From positions 471,028-535,027 of the forward strand of contig JAIVFI010000036.1 of the NCBI GenBank assembly GCA_025558095.1: a stretch of DNA of 64,000 nucleotides. Reading direction: 5' to 3'. Positions 32,822-42,546 of the stretch are shown one piece after another (the stretch's first letter is position 1; each line of letters begins with the position of its first letter). The translations under genes were made by a program, and so were the position numbers. The DNA is from Hyaloraphidium curvatum (taxonomy: Eukaryota > Monoblepharomycota > Hyaloraphidiomycetes > Hyaloraphidiales > Hyaloraphidiaceae). Under the pieces are notes generated by a model. That model was not told the DNA's origin and searched no databases. It saw only the letters and a list, made by a program, of their open reading frames with translations.

Positions 32822-33754
32822 CGTGGAGGGGGCTTGTATTGGGCATGGACGAGGGTGCGGGCGGGCGCGGGAGGAGCGAGGGCGGGAGGAAGGGTGGATG
32901 TTGGTGGAGTGTGTGGGGACTACGGCACGGGATCGGGTGCGGAGTTGGGAATGCGGTTTGGCGATGGGATGCGGTCGGCCTTGTAGCTGCTGTTGCGCGG
33001 TCGGGAGGTGTAGTCGCTGTACATACGCAGAGTGCACGGTTCGTTGGCGGATCGGACCGATTCCCTCGTCCTCGGTGACATGCAGCTCGCCAGTCTAGCC
33101 GCCTCGAAGTGCCCCGCCGCCGGACCGGTCCCGCCTCCCTCCGCCTCCCCGGGCGGAGAACCCCCGCCCAGAAACGCCTGCGGCCCGCCCTCCCGCCGTT
33201 GACTAACATTCGCCCGCCCCCGACCCCCGAATACCGCGCCCCGACGCGCCCTCGGGTCCGGAACAATCCGTGACGCAGCGCCTGGCCCCCCGAACCGTAC
33301 CCGGGGCGGCAATCCGCGGTGTCCGGGGACCGGCGGTCGGCCGACGCCCGCGTGGAGGGCGAGGGGGCCGGGAAGCCGGACCGCGGGATCCGCGGGGGTG
33401 TGGGAGCGAGGGGGAGGAGGGGCGCGGGGGTCCGCGTTCCCGCCGGGTCCTGGGGGTCGGTGTTTGGCTTTGGGGGTTGCGAATTTGGCTTTGGGGATCC
33501 TCGCGTCGGCAGGGACGCAGCTCCGTCCGCGTGTTGCCGGGCCCCGGGCGCATCCCCGGGCGGCGGTGCGGGGCTGGGAGGTCGGGAGCATCGGGAGCAC
33601 GATGGGCGAGCACCGCGGGCAGGGAGTGCGGGGAGCGCGTCGGACGGCGTCGGCATCGGGCACCGGAGCTTCGAGGACGCAGACCGGTCCGGACGCGTCC
33701 CATCGCCGACCGGGCCCAAACTGCCCGACCGCGCCCGCCGACGTCGATCCCGCG
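32822..33754. other. Intergenic stretch
   Basis: About 930 bp between two plus-strand cluster genes. No gene seen. Confidence 0.4.
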
Positions 33755-34483
33755 ATGAGTGCCCCCATGCCGGTCCCGAAGCTCCCCCCCGCCTCGCCGG
33801 GCCCGCACCGCCGCTGCACCGCGCCCGCGCTGCCCCTCCGCCTCGCCTTCCCCGGCGCCACACCCGCCGCCCCCTCTCCCGCCCGCCAGCGCTCCCAATC
33901 GGACCCTCCCGCAGGATGGCCGCCTTCGGTGCTGCCCCCGCGCGATGAGCACGCCCCGCTGCCGGCACCCTCCCCGCGCTGCGGCCACGCGGACGACGGG
34001 GGGGAGGGGTGGTGCTTCCTCTGCCTCTCGTCCTCCCCGCCCTCCGTCCCCGGCACGGACGCCCACCCCGCACTCGAGCGATCGGCCAGCGCCTCCTGCT
34101 CCTCCTCCTCCTCCTCCCTCCGCGCGGGCAGCTCCGCCACGCTGGGCCGCTCGCGCTCCGTCTCGTTCAGCCCGAGGATCGAGTGCGGGACCACGTGGGG
34201 CAAGGAGGACTACGAGCGCGGGCTGCGGCCCGCTCCGGCGTCCGGCGACCCGGACGACTCCACCGACGACGACGAGGTGCAAGGGGACGCGGAGGGGGAG
34301 TCGGACGAGGCGTCGCTCGTCGGCTCCGACGGGCGGAACCCTTGCCCCTCCCCCGCTCCGGTCGCGCGCGGCGGCTCGTGCTTCGAAGCCTGGCGCGGCC
34401 CAGAGGACGGGCGGCTGCCGGATTTGCGGAGCTTCTGGGGCGGCCCGGGGAGGGGGTCCGGGGAGGCGGGGAGGGCGCGGTGA
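33755..34483 (+). CDS. Cys-knuckle/RVxF/LPDL+.FW family, member 7
   Basis: 242 residues from the ATG at 33755. RCGHADDGGEGWCFLC knuckle (about residues 75-90), a Ser-rich run, SRSVSF with TTWGKEDYERG, a long Asp/Glu-rich linker and RLPDLRSFW near the end. The N-terminal PSERTL signature is not evident. The open frame continues upstream without a convincing start. Function unknown. Confidence 0.62.
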   Translation: MSAPMPVPKLPPASPGPHRRCTAPALPLRLAFPGATPAAPSPARQRSQSDPPAGWPPSVLPPRDEHAPLPAPSPRCGHADDGGEGWCFLCLSSSPPSVPGTDAHPALERSASASCSSSSSSLRAGSSATLGRSRSVSFSPRIECGTTWGKEDYERGLRPAPASGDPDDSTDDDEVQGDAEGESDEASLVGSDGRNPCPSPAPVARGGSCFEAWRGPEDGRLPDLRSFWGGPGRGSGEAGRAR

Positions 34484-34745
34484 ACGGCTCGGAAAGGGAA
34501 GAGGGGTGCGGTGGGGGAGAAAATCTGATGGCAAGGACGGCTCGAATCACTAAAGGAAAAAGGGCGAGAGGCTTAATGTACATAGGATGAGGCATGGATG
34601 CTAGGTTCGCGAAACGTGACGTGACGACGCCCCCCTTCCTCGCCGGCGCCTCCGCGGCGCAGCCCCACCGTCAGCCATTGCCCCCTCTCCGCCCGCCACG
34701 GGCGTGCCGACCAGGCGGCAGGTGTTCCACGTGTCCGCAGATCCG

Positions 34746-35339
34746 TCACCGCAGCGCCCGCGCCCCCGTTCGCGGCACACCCGCGTCGCCCCCTTCCCCC
34801 ATATTCTCCGCCTCCCTTGCCCCACTGCCGAGGGTCCGGACCCCCGAATCGATGCCCCGCGCGTACTCATCCCCGCTCCACGTGGTGCCCTCCCGCACGC
34901 CCCCGAAGCTCACCGCGCGCTTGGGCTTCCCCGGCGCTGCCGTGCGGAGCGCGGGTTTGCCGGGCGGGGGGAGGGACGGCCGGCGTCCGGGCGACGGTGC
35001 GGGTGCGGGGGAAGGCGACCTCGTGAGGAGCTGGAGGAGCCCGGGGGAGGACGGAAGCCCCGGGGAGGGGAGCGCCACGGAGGATGCAGGGGACGCGGGG
35101 GGCGGCGCGCCGGACCACCGCCCGGGGGGAACCGCCACGGGCTGCGCCGGCCCGTCCTCCCCGTCCGAGCCCCGAGGCAGGGGGCGGGAAGCGAAGCACG
35201 CGAAGCACGCGCCCTCCCCCGCGCCGTGCGCGCACTCCCCGGGCCAGGCCCACTCCGCGGGCGGGCTGGGCAGCCCCGACGCCGCTTTGACGTTCGCGTC
35301 CGCGGGGAGCAAAGGCGGCAACGTGCTCGCGGCGGGCAT
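34746..35339 (-). CDS. Cys-knuckle/RVxF family, member 8 (no C-terminal LPDL+.FW)
   Basis: 197 residues from the ATG at 35339. GLPSPP, knuckle CAHGAGEGACFAC, VPPGRWSGAP, KRAVSF with TTWSGDEYARG, then a short unrelated C terminus. The C-terminal LPDL+.FW box of the other members is absent. It is the same length as, and clearly the closest relative of, the gene at 36.0 kb (both share GEGAC.AC and VPPGRW.GAP). Function unknown. Confidence 0.6.
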   Translation of the reverse strand: MPAASTLPPLLPADANVKAASGLPSPPAEWAWPGECAHGAGEGACFACFASRPLPRGSDGEDGPAQPVAVPPGRWSGAPPPASPASSVALPSPGLPSSPGLLQLLTRSPSPAPAPSPGRRPSLPPPGKPALRTAAPGKPKRAVSFGGVREGTTWSGDEYARGIDSGVRTLGSGAREAENMGEGGDAGVPRTGARALR

Positions 35340-35998
35340 CCTGCAAGGGGGGGTGCTGTCGCCCGGCCGACGCCCGGGAGCGACGGAACCCTTCGCAACG
35401 CAATGCGGCTTGGCGCGGCCCGTGCGGCCCGCGCGCAAACGCACGGGGCGCTTCGCGGCGCCCCAAAACCGGCCCGTAAGTGGCCGACGGAGGGCGGAAG
35501 GGTTGCCGATCGCGCGGCCGATGCGCGGGATAGGGGGGGAGGGGGCGGAGGGAAGCGCGATCCCCCCGCCGGGCGGTGCGCGGAGATCGGACGCCGAAGG
35601 CCGGGCTTTGCGCACCCGGCGGACGGGCGAGGACGGAGCGGTGGTCGGAACATTGTAGTGCCTGCAAACGGATACCTGTCGTTGGGTGCGGGCCGTGCCG
35701 GGGAGCTAACTGTTCGCGGAAGGCGGTGGTGACCGGGCACCGTCGGCATTCGCGGCACCGACGGAGCGAGTGCCGCCCTCGTCCGAGCACCGGCAGTCCG
35801 CCTCAGATCGTCCGTCTGCGCCGGCAAGGGCGCCGGTGGGGTGCGCCTCGGTCCTCTCGGGGGGAGGGAAGGTTCGTTGCGCCCCGGTGTCAATCGGCCC
35901 GCGATGATGGGGAGCCGCGGCACCGCCGTCGGCCACACGCGGCGTGCTAGAGGGGAAAGGAGCAGGTCCGTCCGCCAGCTCGCTGCCTGAACGGCCGG
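35340..35998. other. Intergenic stretch
   Basis: About 660 bp between the two sister genes at 34.7 and 36.0 kb. No gene seen. Confidence 0.4.
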
Positions 35999-36592
35999 CT
36001 AGGAACCCGCCGCGCCGTGCGGCGTCCCCGCGGGGGGCACCCCGTCCTCCTCGCCCTCGCCGCCCTCCCCGTCCTCCCCCGGGAGCGTCCAGAACGCCAT
36101 CACCATCCCCCGCTCGTAGTCGTCCTTGCCCCAGGTGGTCCCGGGGTGCACGGCGCCGAAGCTCACGCGCTTCCGGAGCGGCGGGGGCGTCTTCCCCGCG
36201 CCGCGGGCGGGCAACGCGTCCAGCGGGGCGCGGGCCGCAAAGGGCAGCGAGGGCCGCCGCTGCGGCGGCAGCGGGGCGTCGTCGGACGGGCGCCGGGCGA
36301 ACGGCAGGGAGGGCCTGTCGGGCGGGGCGGCGCCCGGGAACGACGCCGGCGGCGACGCGGGCAGCGGGGCCCCCGCCCATCGCCCGGGCGGCACCTGCAC
36401 GGGCTCCGCACGGTCGTCGACCGCGCCGGGCGGCCCCCTCCCGGGTGGGCGGTCCGCGGCGGCGAAGCACGCGTAGCATGCGCCCTCGCCGTTGCCGTGC
36501 TCGCAGCCGTCCCCCGGCGGGCTCGGCAGCCCCGCGTCCGCGGGCGCGGGGCGCAGCTGCGGCGGCGGGGACGCGGTGCCGTGGGGCGGCAT
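35999..36592 (-). CDS. Cys-knuckle/RVxF family, member 9 (no C-terminal LPDL+.FW)
   Basis: 197 residues, ATG start. GLPSPP, CEHGNGEGACYAC, VPPGRWAGAPLPASP, two RPSLPFA repeats, RKRVSF with TTWGKDDYERG, and an acidic Gly/Glu tail. Like its sister at 34.7 kb it lacks the C-terminal LPDL+.FW; the residues after DYERG (MVMAFW) may be a remnant or coincidence. Last gene of the cluster. Function unknown. Confidence 0.62.
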   Translation of the reverse strand: MPPHGTASPPPQLRPAPADAGLPSPPGDGCEHGNGEGACYACFAAADRPPGRGPPGAVDDRAEPVQVPPGRWAGAPLPASPPASFPGAAPPDRPSLPFARRPSDDAPLPPQRRPSLPFAARAPLDALPARGAGKTPPPLRKRVSFGAVHPGTTWGKDDYERGMVMAFWTLPGEDGEGGEGEEDGVPPAGTPHGAAGS

Positions 36593-38391
36593 TCGTTCGC
36601 GTCCGTGTTGGGGAACGGGCGGCGCTACGATGCCTGGCCGGCGGGGTCCTGCGTCGGCCGGCCGGTGACGACGGCCGTACGGGATGCACGGAGCGCGTGC
36701 ACGCGGGGTGGATGATGCGCTGCGGCGATGGAAGGCACGGTGCGGGCGTCTTATTATGCGGGAGGCGCCAGACAGGGGCGGGGAGTGCGAGGGAGACGAT
36801 ACGGGATCTTCCGCCGGCTACCTAGGCGGCCGGTCCGGACCCCGCCCGCGTGCCTGACCCCCTCCTGCACGCACGTACGCCGCTCCGGAACCCACCGGAA
36901 TCGCCCCGTGCGATCGATCTAGCCCTCTTCTGCCCTATCGGTGCGCGGCGCGGCGCACTTCCGTCGGATCGCGGGCGCGGACGAACCCCGGAAAGACTCC
37001 GGGCGGCTGAGCATGCCGCCCGGCGTGGCGCGGGGCGGGCGTCCGGACGGGGCGGTTGTCGGGCACGGACGGAGGGACGGTGGAACGGATGGAATGGGCC
37101 GCATTGGGTGGGTGGTTTCCGGCGGGTGGACGCGGCCGGAGGGCAAAGGAGGTGCGCGGCGGCGCGGCGCGCTGCCCTTGCGGTGGCGACGGAACCCCGG
37201 CGGCCGATCGGCAGGCATCGAGGAGCGCGCGGCCCGCGAGGCGCGCAGTGCGGGCCGCGCGCGACGCCCGGCTGTCGGTGGGGCCCGGAGTTCCGACAGC
37301 GGGTCCGGACGAGCCGAAAGGCCGGCCCGAACGCGCTCATTTAGTTGGGTCCCGGATGGAACTGGACACTTTCCCGGCCGAGCAAACATCACACCCAGTT
37401 CTGCTGCTCGAAAGCGATGTTGCCATTGCGGTAAGCGGCCGTGCTTCCGCACCTCGGAATCTCCCATGGCCCGATCGGGGGGGGTCCCATCGGCCGCCGG
37501 ATCAACGACTTTGCGGCAAATCGGGCGGGCCGTTCTCCGCTCGAGACGATGGAACGGGACTCGATTTCCGACCGGCGTTCGGCACCTTGTGGATCAGTCC
37601 CCATGCGTGGGTGGGCCCAAGTCACCGAAACAAACCACGCGTCCTGCTGTCCTGCTGCGGCAGCAGACACCAACGGTCCTCCATGTACACTCTACCGCGT
37701 CGCACCGCGGCGGAAGTCCAAGCGCTCAGGGGCATGCCTCTTCATCCGCGGCACGGTACAAAAGGGGTCCGAAGGGGGGCCTGCCATGATTCCCCGCCCC
37801 CCGCGACCACGTCCGCCCATCCCGCCGTCCGCGTGCGCCGCCGCGATCCGTGCGTTCCCGCACCCCCACGCTCGTCCCGTCCCGTCGAACGCTTCTGCCG
37901 CACGCGAAGCCCAGAGGCGGAGGCCGAGGCCACCCGTGTCGCAATGGGCAACCCCCGGCCGCCCCTCCCGCCGACTCTCCCGCGCCACGCGCCTTTCCCC
38001 CGGAAAACCAGACGGACGTGATCCCTACTTCGGTTTCCCCCAGCGCCCGCACCTCCGCAACGGTGACTCGGCCCGTCCGTCGGCGCGGGGCTGGTGGTTC
38101 GGGATGCTGGGGTGCCGTATGCGTCCCCTGGGACACCGGCACGGTTACTCACCGTCCCTCGGCGCGGATAGCCCGGAGCGCCGAGCAAACAGCACGCTGC
38201 TTTTCACCGTGCCGGAGCGCTGCCGAGGGAGGGACGCCGCCCTGCGCGGCGCGGCGGATTGCCCGCGGGGAGAGGCTGACGGATCCGGGACGCTACGTCA
38301 TCCGCCTCGCCGACCCGACCTCCGACGACCCCATCCGAACGCACCGGCGCGGGCCTTCCCGCACCGGCCTGTGCCGCGGCGAAACGGCTGG
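36593..38391. other. Long intergenic stretch
   Basis: About 1.8 kb without a gene I can support. Open frames are Arg/Pro-rich and lack recognisable motifs. Confidence 0.4.
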
Positions 38392-38646
38392 ATGAGGTCC
38401 GCGCAGGACGGCGCGGCCGTGTCGGCCGCGGCGCAGCCGCGGCCAGAGCCGCTCGAGAGGATGCCGGCCGAGGTGCTGGCCGCGCTGCCGCCCACGGAGA
38501 GGCAGGCGAGCCGGGGACAGGGATGCGCTTTGCCGGCCGTCGTGTGGCCGCCCGATTCGCGCGGGTGGACGCTGGGCGCGCCGGTGGCGGGGGGGAGGGC
38601 GGAGCCGGGGAGGCACGTGAGGGGGGGCGCGGCCGTCGGGGTTTGA
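38392..38646 (+). CDS. Small hypothetical ORF, paralogous to the ORF at 39.4 kb
   Basis: 84 residues from an ATG. LERMPAEVLAALPP near the start resembles the first helix of an F-box. The C-terminal part (AVVWP, then GRHVRGG) is shared with the ORF at 39352-39660. Too short for a full F-box protein; it could be a remnant or a peptide gene. The antisense strand is also open, so the coding strand is not certain. Confidence 0.35.
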   Translation: MRSAQDGAAVSAAAQPRPEPLERMPAEVLAALPPTERQASRGQGCALPAVVWPPDSRGWTLGAPVAGGRAEPGRHVRGGAAVGV

Positions 38647-39351
38647 GGCCGGGCGCTGGCCCGGGACTCTGATACGAGGGAGCGAATGGAACCGGGAGAG
38701 GGCCACAAAGTCGGATGAGGGACCTGGACAAGGGGAACGGGCGCTGGCTCACTGGAAAGGCCACGAGCACGGCGGGGACGCGGGTGTGTTGTAGACAGGA
38801 CAGGCGGAGGGCGATGTACTTCTAGGCACGGCAACATGGCTATGGACGAGGAGAACAAGCAGCTCGCCGCCCTCCATTTGTCCGCGGGCTTGTCGATGGG
38901 GTGGATGGGCAGGAAGCCTCAGGCCGCCGATGCAGGGCCCCTTCGAGTCTGCCGCCCGCCGTCGCCGAAAGCGCGAACCCCCTCCTCCACATCGACCTGA
39001 CACGCCCCTTTTACCCATCCGCTCCACCTTGCGACCCCCATCGAACGGTCGACTCATCGTCGGGGCTGGTGCTGTCAGCGTCCCCAAAACCACCCGGACC
39101 CTTTTCCCGGCCGCAGGAGGCCGCAAGGGTCTGACGCACACCGAGTCACACACCGACAACTCAGCGCGGCGCACTTCGAGCACCGCAGACGCCGGGAAAC
39201 TAGCCGGCGAACATCGAACGGAGATAGAAAGAGCGCGGGCGGGCCGAGGCCGGCGCGCGCAGTTGAAGAGGCCTCTCCAGCGAGGGGCGCCACCGGACGG
39301 TATCGGAGGGCCATACCGGCGTCTCCGCAGACGCAAGCAGACGAGAGGACG
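38647..39351. other. Intergenic stretch
   Basis: About 705 bp between the two small paralogous ORFs. No gene seen. Confidence 0.35.
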
Positions 39352-39660
39352 ATGGCACCGCTGCAGCACGGCTTTGCGAGGCCCGCTGCGGGCACCGCCG
39401 AAGCGGCCGCAGGCACCGCCGAGCCCGCCGCCGGGGGGAGGAGGGACGCTCTGGCGACGCTCCCCGCGGACCTCGGGCGCTCGCTCCCCACGAGCTGGCC
39501 CGCATCTGGCGGGCCCGAAGCGACGCTGCCCGCTTTCAGGTGCCGCCCACCGGCGGTTGTCTGGCCGGCGGAGTCGTCCGAGGCGGACGGGCTGCGCTGG
39601 TGGGCGGGGCAGGGGAGGGCGCAGGCGGGGAGGCACGTGAGGGGCGGGGGTGGGGCGTAG
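39352..39660 (+). CDS. Small hypothetical ORF, paralogous to the ORF at 38.4 kb
   Basis: 102 residues from an ATG. It carries Ala/Gly repeats (AAGTAEAAAGTAEPAAGG) followed by PPAVVWPAESSEADGL and the shared tail AGRHVRGG. Homology to the ORF one kilobase upstream covers the last about 60 residues. Function unknown; the antisense frame is also long. Confidence 0.35.
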   Translation: MAPLQHGFARPAAGTAEAAAGTAEPAAGGRRDALATLPADLGRSLPTSWPASGGPEATLPAFRCRPPAVVWPAESSEADGLRWWAGQGRAQAGRHVRGGGGA

Positions 39661-39830
39661 GCCACGGACCGCCGGGAACGGGGTGCATTGCTATGGAGAG
39701 ACATACTGGATGGAGGGATTGGGGCGGGACGGGCTGTCACTGGGAGAAGGACGCTGCGGCGGGAGATGCGGGCCGTGACTCATAGCAACTCATGGACCAT
39801 CCCTTGCTCAACCCAACGGAGCTAACCATG

Positions 39831-41348
39831 CTACCGCCTGGAACTCGTCCGTGCCCTCCGGCTGCCCGTTGCGGCCGGTCTCCTGCTTGTTGTCCGCCAG
39901 GTCCGCCGCCGGCTGGTTCCCTTTCCGACCGTCGGCCCCGTGCGCCGCAAAGTCGTCCGCCGCATCCCTCGGCGGCCGCTCGATGCCCTCCGCGATGTCA
40001 ACCTCCCCGCGCTGCTCCTGGTCAGAAACGGTGGATCCCAGTCGTCGAGCGCCCTCAGGGAACGCAGCGCCTCCCCCAGCTTCGCCCCGAAGTACAGCTG
40101 CCCATCGGCCGTCGGATGCACGGCGTCGCGCATCAGCCCCGTCGCGTTCCCCGGCGTCAACCATCCGGCGGTGTCGACCAGCACCACCCTCGGCCTGCGG
40201 GGCCACCCCTCCGCGATCGCGCGCCACGTCTCGGGGGCGAAGATCGGCGACACCGTGCCGCTGCCGTTGGACCAGCGGCCGAACGGGACCACGACCGCGT
40301 ACGAGGTGGCGTTCCCACCGCCATGCGCGAGCATCATCTGACGGAGCAAGCCCCTGTACCCCTCGGCGAACGCGGCCGCGGGTACGGCCCGCCAGCGGTC
40401 GTTGGTCCCCAGGTTGACAGCCACGAGGCGGGGCCGGTAGCCCTGGGCCGCGAAATCGTGGCACGGGGCACCGGGGTACAATCCGCGGTGGAAGTAGGCG
40501 TCCCGCATGGGGGGCTGCGGCGCCAGCAGGCCCAGCCCCGCCTGCGCGATCGCGGAAGCCTGGGCGCCGAGGATGCGGGCGGCTTCGGCGGCGTAGGAGG
40601 CGAGGTGCGGGGAGGATTCCCCGAAGCGGGGGAAGCCGACGGGGGCCGTGATGCTGTACCCAACGAATTCGATGACGGGGAGATCGGTCGGCGGGAGGAG
40701 GTCCGCCGCCGGATCCAGCGAGATGGCCTCCACGACCAGAAGGCGCTGGTCCGGGAAGAGGAAGCCGCCCTCGAAAAGGAGGATGATCTCGATGTCGTGG
40801 ATCCGGGATGGGTCCAGGGAGGTCAAGAGCAGGCTCGCGTGCGCACCGGGGGCGGAACCGGACGGGGCGCACGAGACGGGGAGCGTGGTCCACGATCCCT
40901 CACCACCGTCTCGTGCCGTAGATACCCTCACCACAGAGAAGGGCGGGCGCTCGATCCACGTCCCGTCCTCCGCAAATGCCGCACTCCGGCAGTGCAGCGC
41001 GGCCGAGGAGGTTCCCGTTGCGCGGAAACGCAGCCTGCCCCGGGACCAGCCCGTGGAGGCCTCGCCGCCGCGTACGTCCCAGCGGCCGAAAAAGCGGAGC
41101 CGCGTGTCCGAAGCGGGGAAGACGGCGCGGGGTGTGGCGGGGTCCCCGGGCGGGAGGGAGGCGAGCTGCCGCCCCGCGAGGCGCCCCGGGCCGCCCGCGG
41201 CAACTCGGTCCGATCCTCGCGCCCTGCCAACAACGCCCTCCAGAGCAACCGAGGCTACCAAGAAGCCCCGGATCTCCACACGCGCCGTCCCCACCAGCAC
41301 GGCCGCCGAGGCCAGCAGGCCGCCGGCTGCCACGACCCAGCCGCGCAT
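39831..41348 (-). CDS. CE2-like SGNH esterase, membrane-anchored or secreted
   Basis: 505 residues from the ATG at 41348. The N terminus is a signal peptide or anchor (about residues 4-24). Residues about 75-190 resemble the beta-jelly-roll of carbohydrate esterase family 2 (FFGRWDVRGG, FRATGTSSAALHC). The SGNH hydrolase domain follows: EFVGYSITAPVG with nucleophile S232, AVNLGTND (D317) and DAVHPTADGQ (D408, H411). CE2 enzymes remove acetyl groups from polysaccharides. The usual GDS around the nucleophile is GYS here. The last about 45 residues are Arg/Ser-rich, while another frame reads an acidic tail, so the exact C terminus (a missed frame change after DDWDPP) is uncertain. Confidence 0.75.
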   Translation of the reverse strand: MRGWVVAAGGLLASAAVLVGTARVEIRGFLVASVALEGVVGRARGSDRVAAGGPGRLAGRQLASLPPGDPATPRAVFPASDTRLRFFGRWDVRGGEASTGWSRGRLRFRATGTSSAALHCRSAAFAEDGTWIERPPFSVVRVSTARDGGEGSWTTLPVSCAPSGSAPGAHASLLLTSLDPSRIHDIEIILLFEGGFLFPDQRLLVVEAISLDPAADLLPPTDLPVIEFVGYSITAPVGFPRFGESSPHLASYAAEAARILGAQASAIAQAGLGLLAPQPPMRDAYFHRGLYPGAPCHDFAAQGYRPRLVAVNLGTNDRWRAVPAAAFAEGYRGLLRQMMLAHGGGNATSYAVVVPFGRWSNGSGTVSPIFAPETWRAIAEGWPRRPRVVLVDTAGWLTPGNATGLMRDAVHPTADGQLYFGAKLGEALRSLRALDDWDPPFLTRSSAGRLTSRRASSGRRGMRRTTLRRTGPTVGKGTSRRRTWRTTSRRPAATGSRRARTSSRR

Positions 41349-42298
41349 CGTGGACCCGTGCCCCGCGCGGTTCCGAAGAGGGGAACACGCCGCAGCGGAC
41401 AAGAAGCGCGATGATGACGGCCGCGCAGGGTCCTGGCGCCCCGCCAGCGCCTGAACTGGAACCACCGACAGGCCGCACAAGCCCCGACCGAACGGCCGTC
41501 GGCCACGTTACCCCCGGGCAAAGGGGTAGATGAATGGTGCATGGCGGTGGGATTTCGAGGGACATGACACATTGGTGCACCGGAATCTAGGGCGATCGCC
41601 GGCATAGCTCCACATTGCATGCTCATGAGTTTCCCGCAAACGCGTTGTGCACACCCGTTCAACCCCCCACCCGCCGATGGCGACAACACCGGAAAGACCC
41701 ACTGATCTGCCGCACACGGAAATCTGTCCTTACCCGCAAATGCTCGATCCCGGGCGGGCTGGAGGGTCTCATGAATTACGGATGTGGGCCATGCTGCCAC
41801 GGCGAACTTGGGCGGTGCCCTTCAGAGCAACCATGCGGGGGGCCGATCGCCAAGAGCACGCGCTGACGGACTTATGTCATTGTTGGAGTATAGTTTGAGG
41901 GCGGATGGATGCGTCGAGCACCGCGGCGAGGCAGGGGCGACCTCTTCTAGCGACCCGGTGAGTGCCCTTGGAAGCAATTATCGGGTCCTGTGTTCCTCGG
42001 GCCCGGGGCAATTGCAGTACCGAGCCAATATGGGCATGGATTTGAGGGGATGTCGCCCGATGCTGCCTGGCCGCGGGTCGCGGCGAAATGGGCGGTGCGA
42101 CGGTCCGGGTCGGAACCGGGCCTGAAGCTCTAACCCGGCGCGCGAATCCCGCTTGGCTCTTCGGGTCGGATAGGCCCTGGATGCGAATAAGCGAACGGCA
42201 CTGAATGTACTTGGCCGAAGCCCGGGGAAAAGAGGGGTCGAGTCGAACGACACGGAGAGCACGTAGAGGCAACTGACGACTGTTACATGTCCCGCTCC
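41349..42298. other. Intergenic stretch
   Basis: About 950 bp between the divergent esterase and regulator genes. It is somewhat richer in AT than its surroundings. No gene seen. Confidence 0.4.
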
Positions 42299-42306
42299 TT
42301 ATATAG
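42299..42306 (+). promoter_or_regulatory. TATA-like element upstream of the fungal regulator
   Basis: TTATATAG, a TATA-box-like octamer in GC-rich surroundings, about 240 bp before the first ATG of the regulator gene. Assignment as its core promoter is inference. Confidence 0.4.
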
Positions 42307-42316
42307 TCCGGGCGGC

Positions 42317-42360
42317 AGTCGCGACGGCGTCGCGACTGGTCGGTAATGTTAGCCGACCAG
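42317..42360 (+). promoter_or_regulatory. Two overlapping perfect hairpins in the regulator leader
   Basis: AGTCGCGAC (42317-42325) pairs with GTCGCGACT (42329-42337) across a 3-nt loop. CTGGTCGG (42336-42343) pairs with CCGACCAG (42353-42360) across a 9-nt loop. Both stems are perfect and they share two bases, so only one can form fully at a time. They lie just after the TATA-like element and would be in the 5' leader of the regulator mRNA, or serve as a palindromic protein-binding site. Confidence 0.45.
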
Positions 42361-42546
42361 CCCTAGTCGAGGGCGACAAAAGGAGATAAAAGTTAAAGCG
42401 TCCTGTACCTTCGCAGCGGGGTGTAGGGGCAATTGCCCGGCCGTCGCTCGTCGACCGCGGGCAAGATCGGGCCGGCCCCGGATGTCCAAAATCTTTCCAT
42501 TAATCCATTCGCCTGTACCGATCGGCACGGCCGCGCGCATGCGCGG

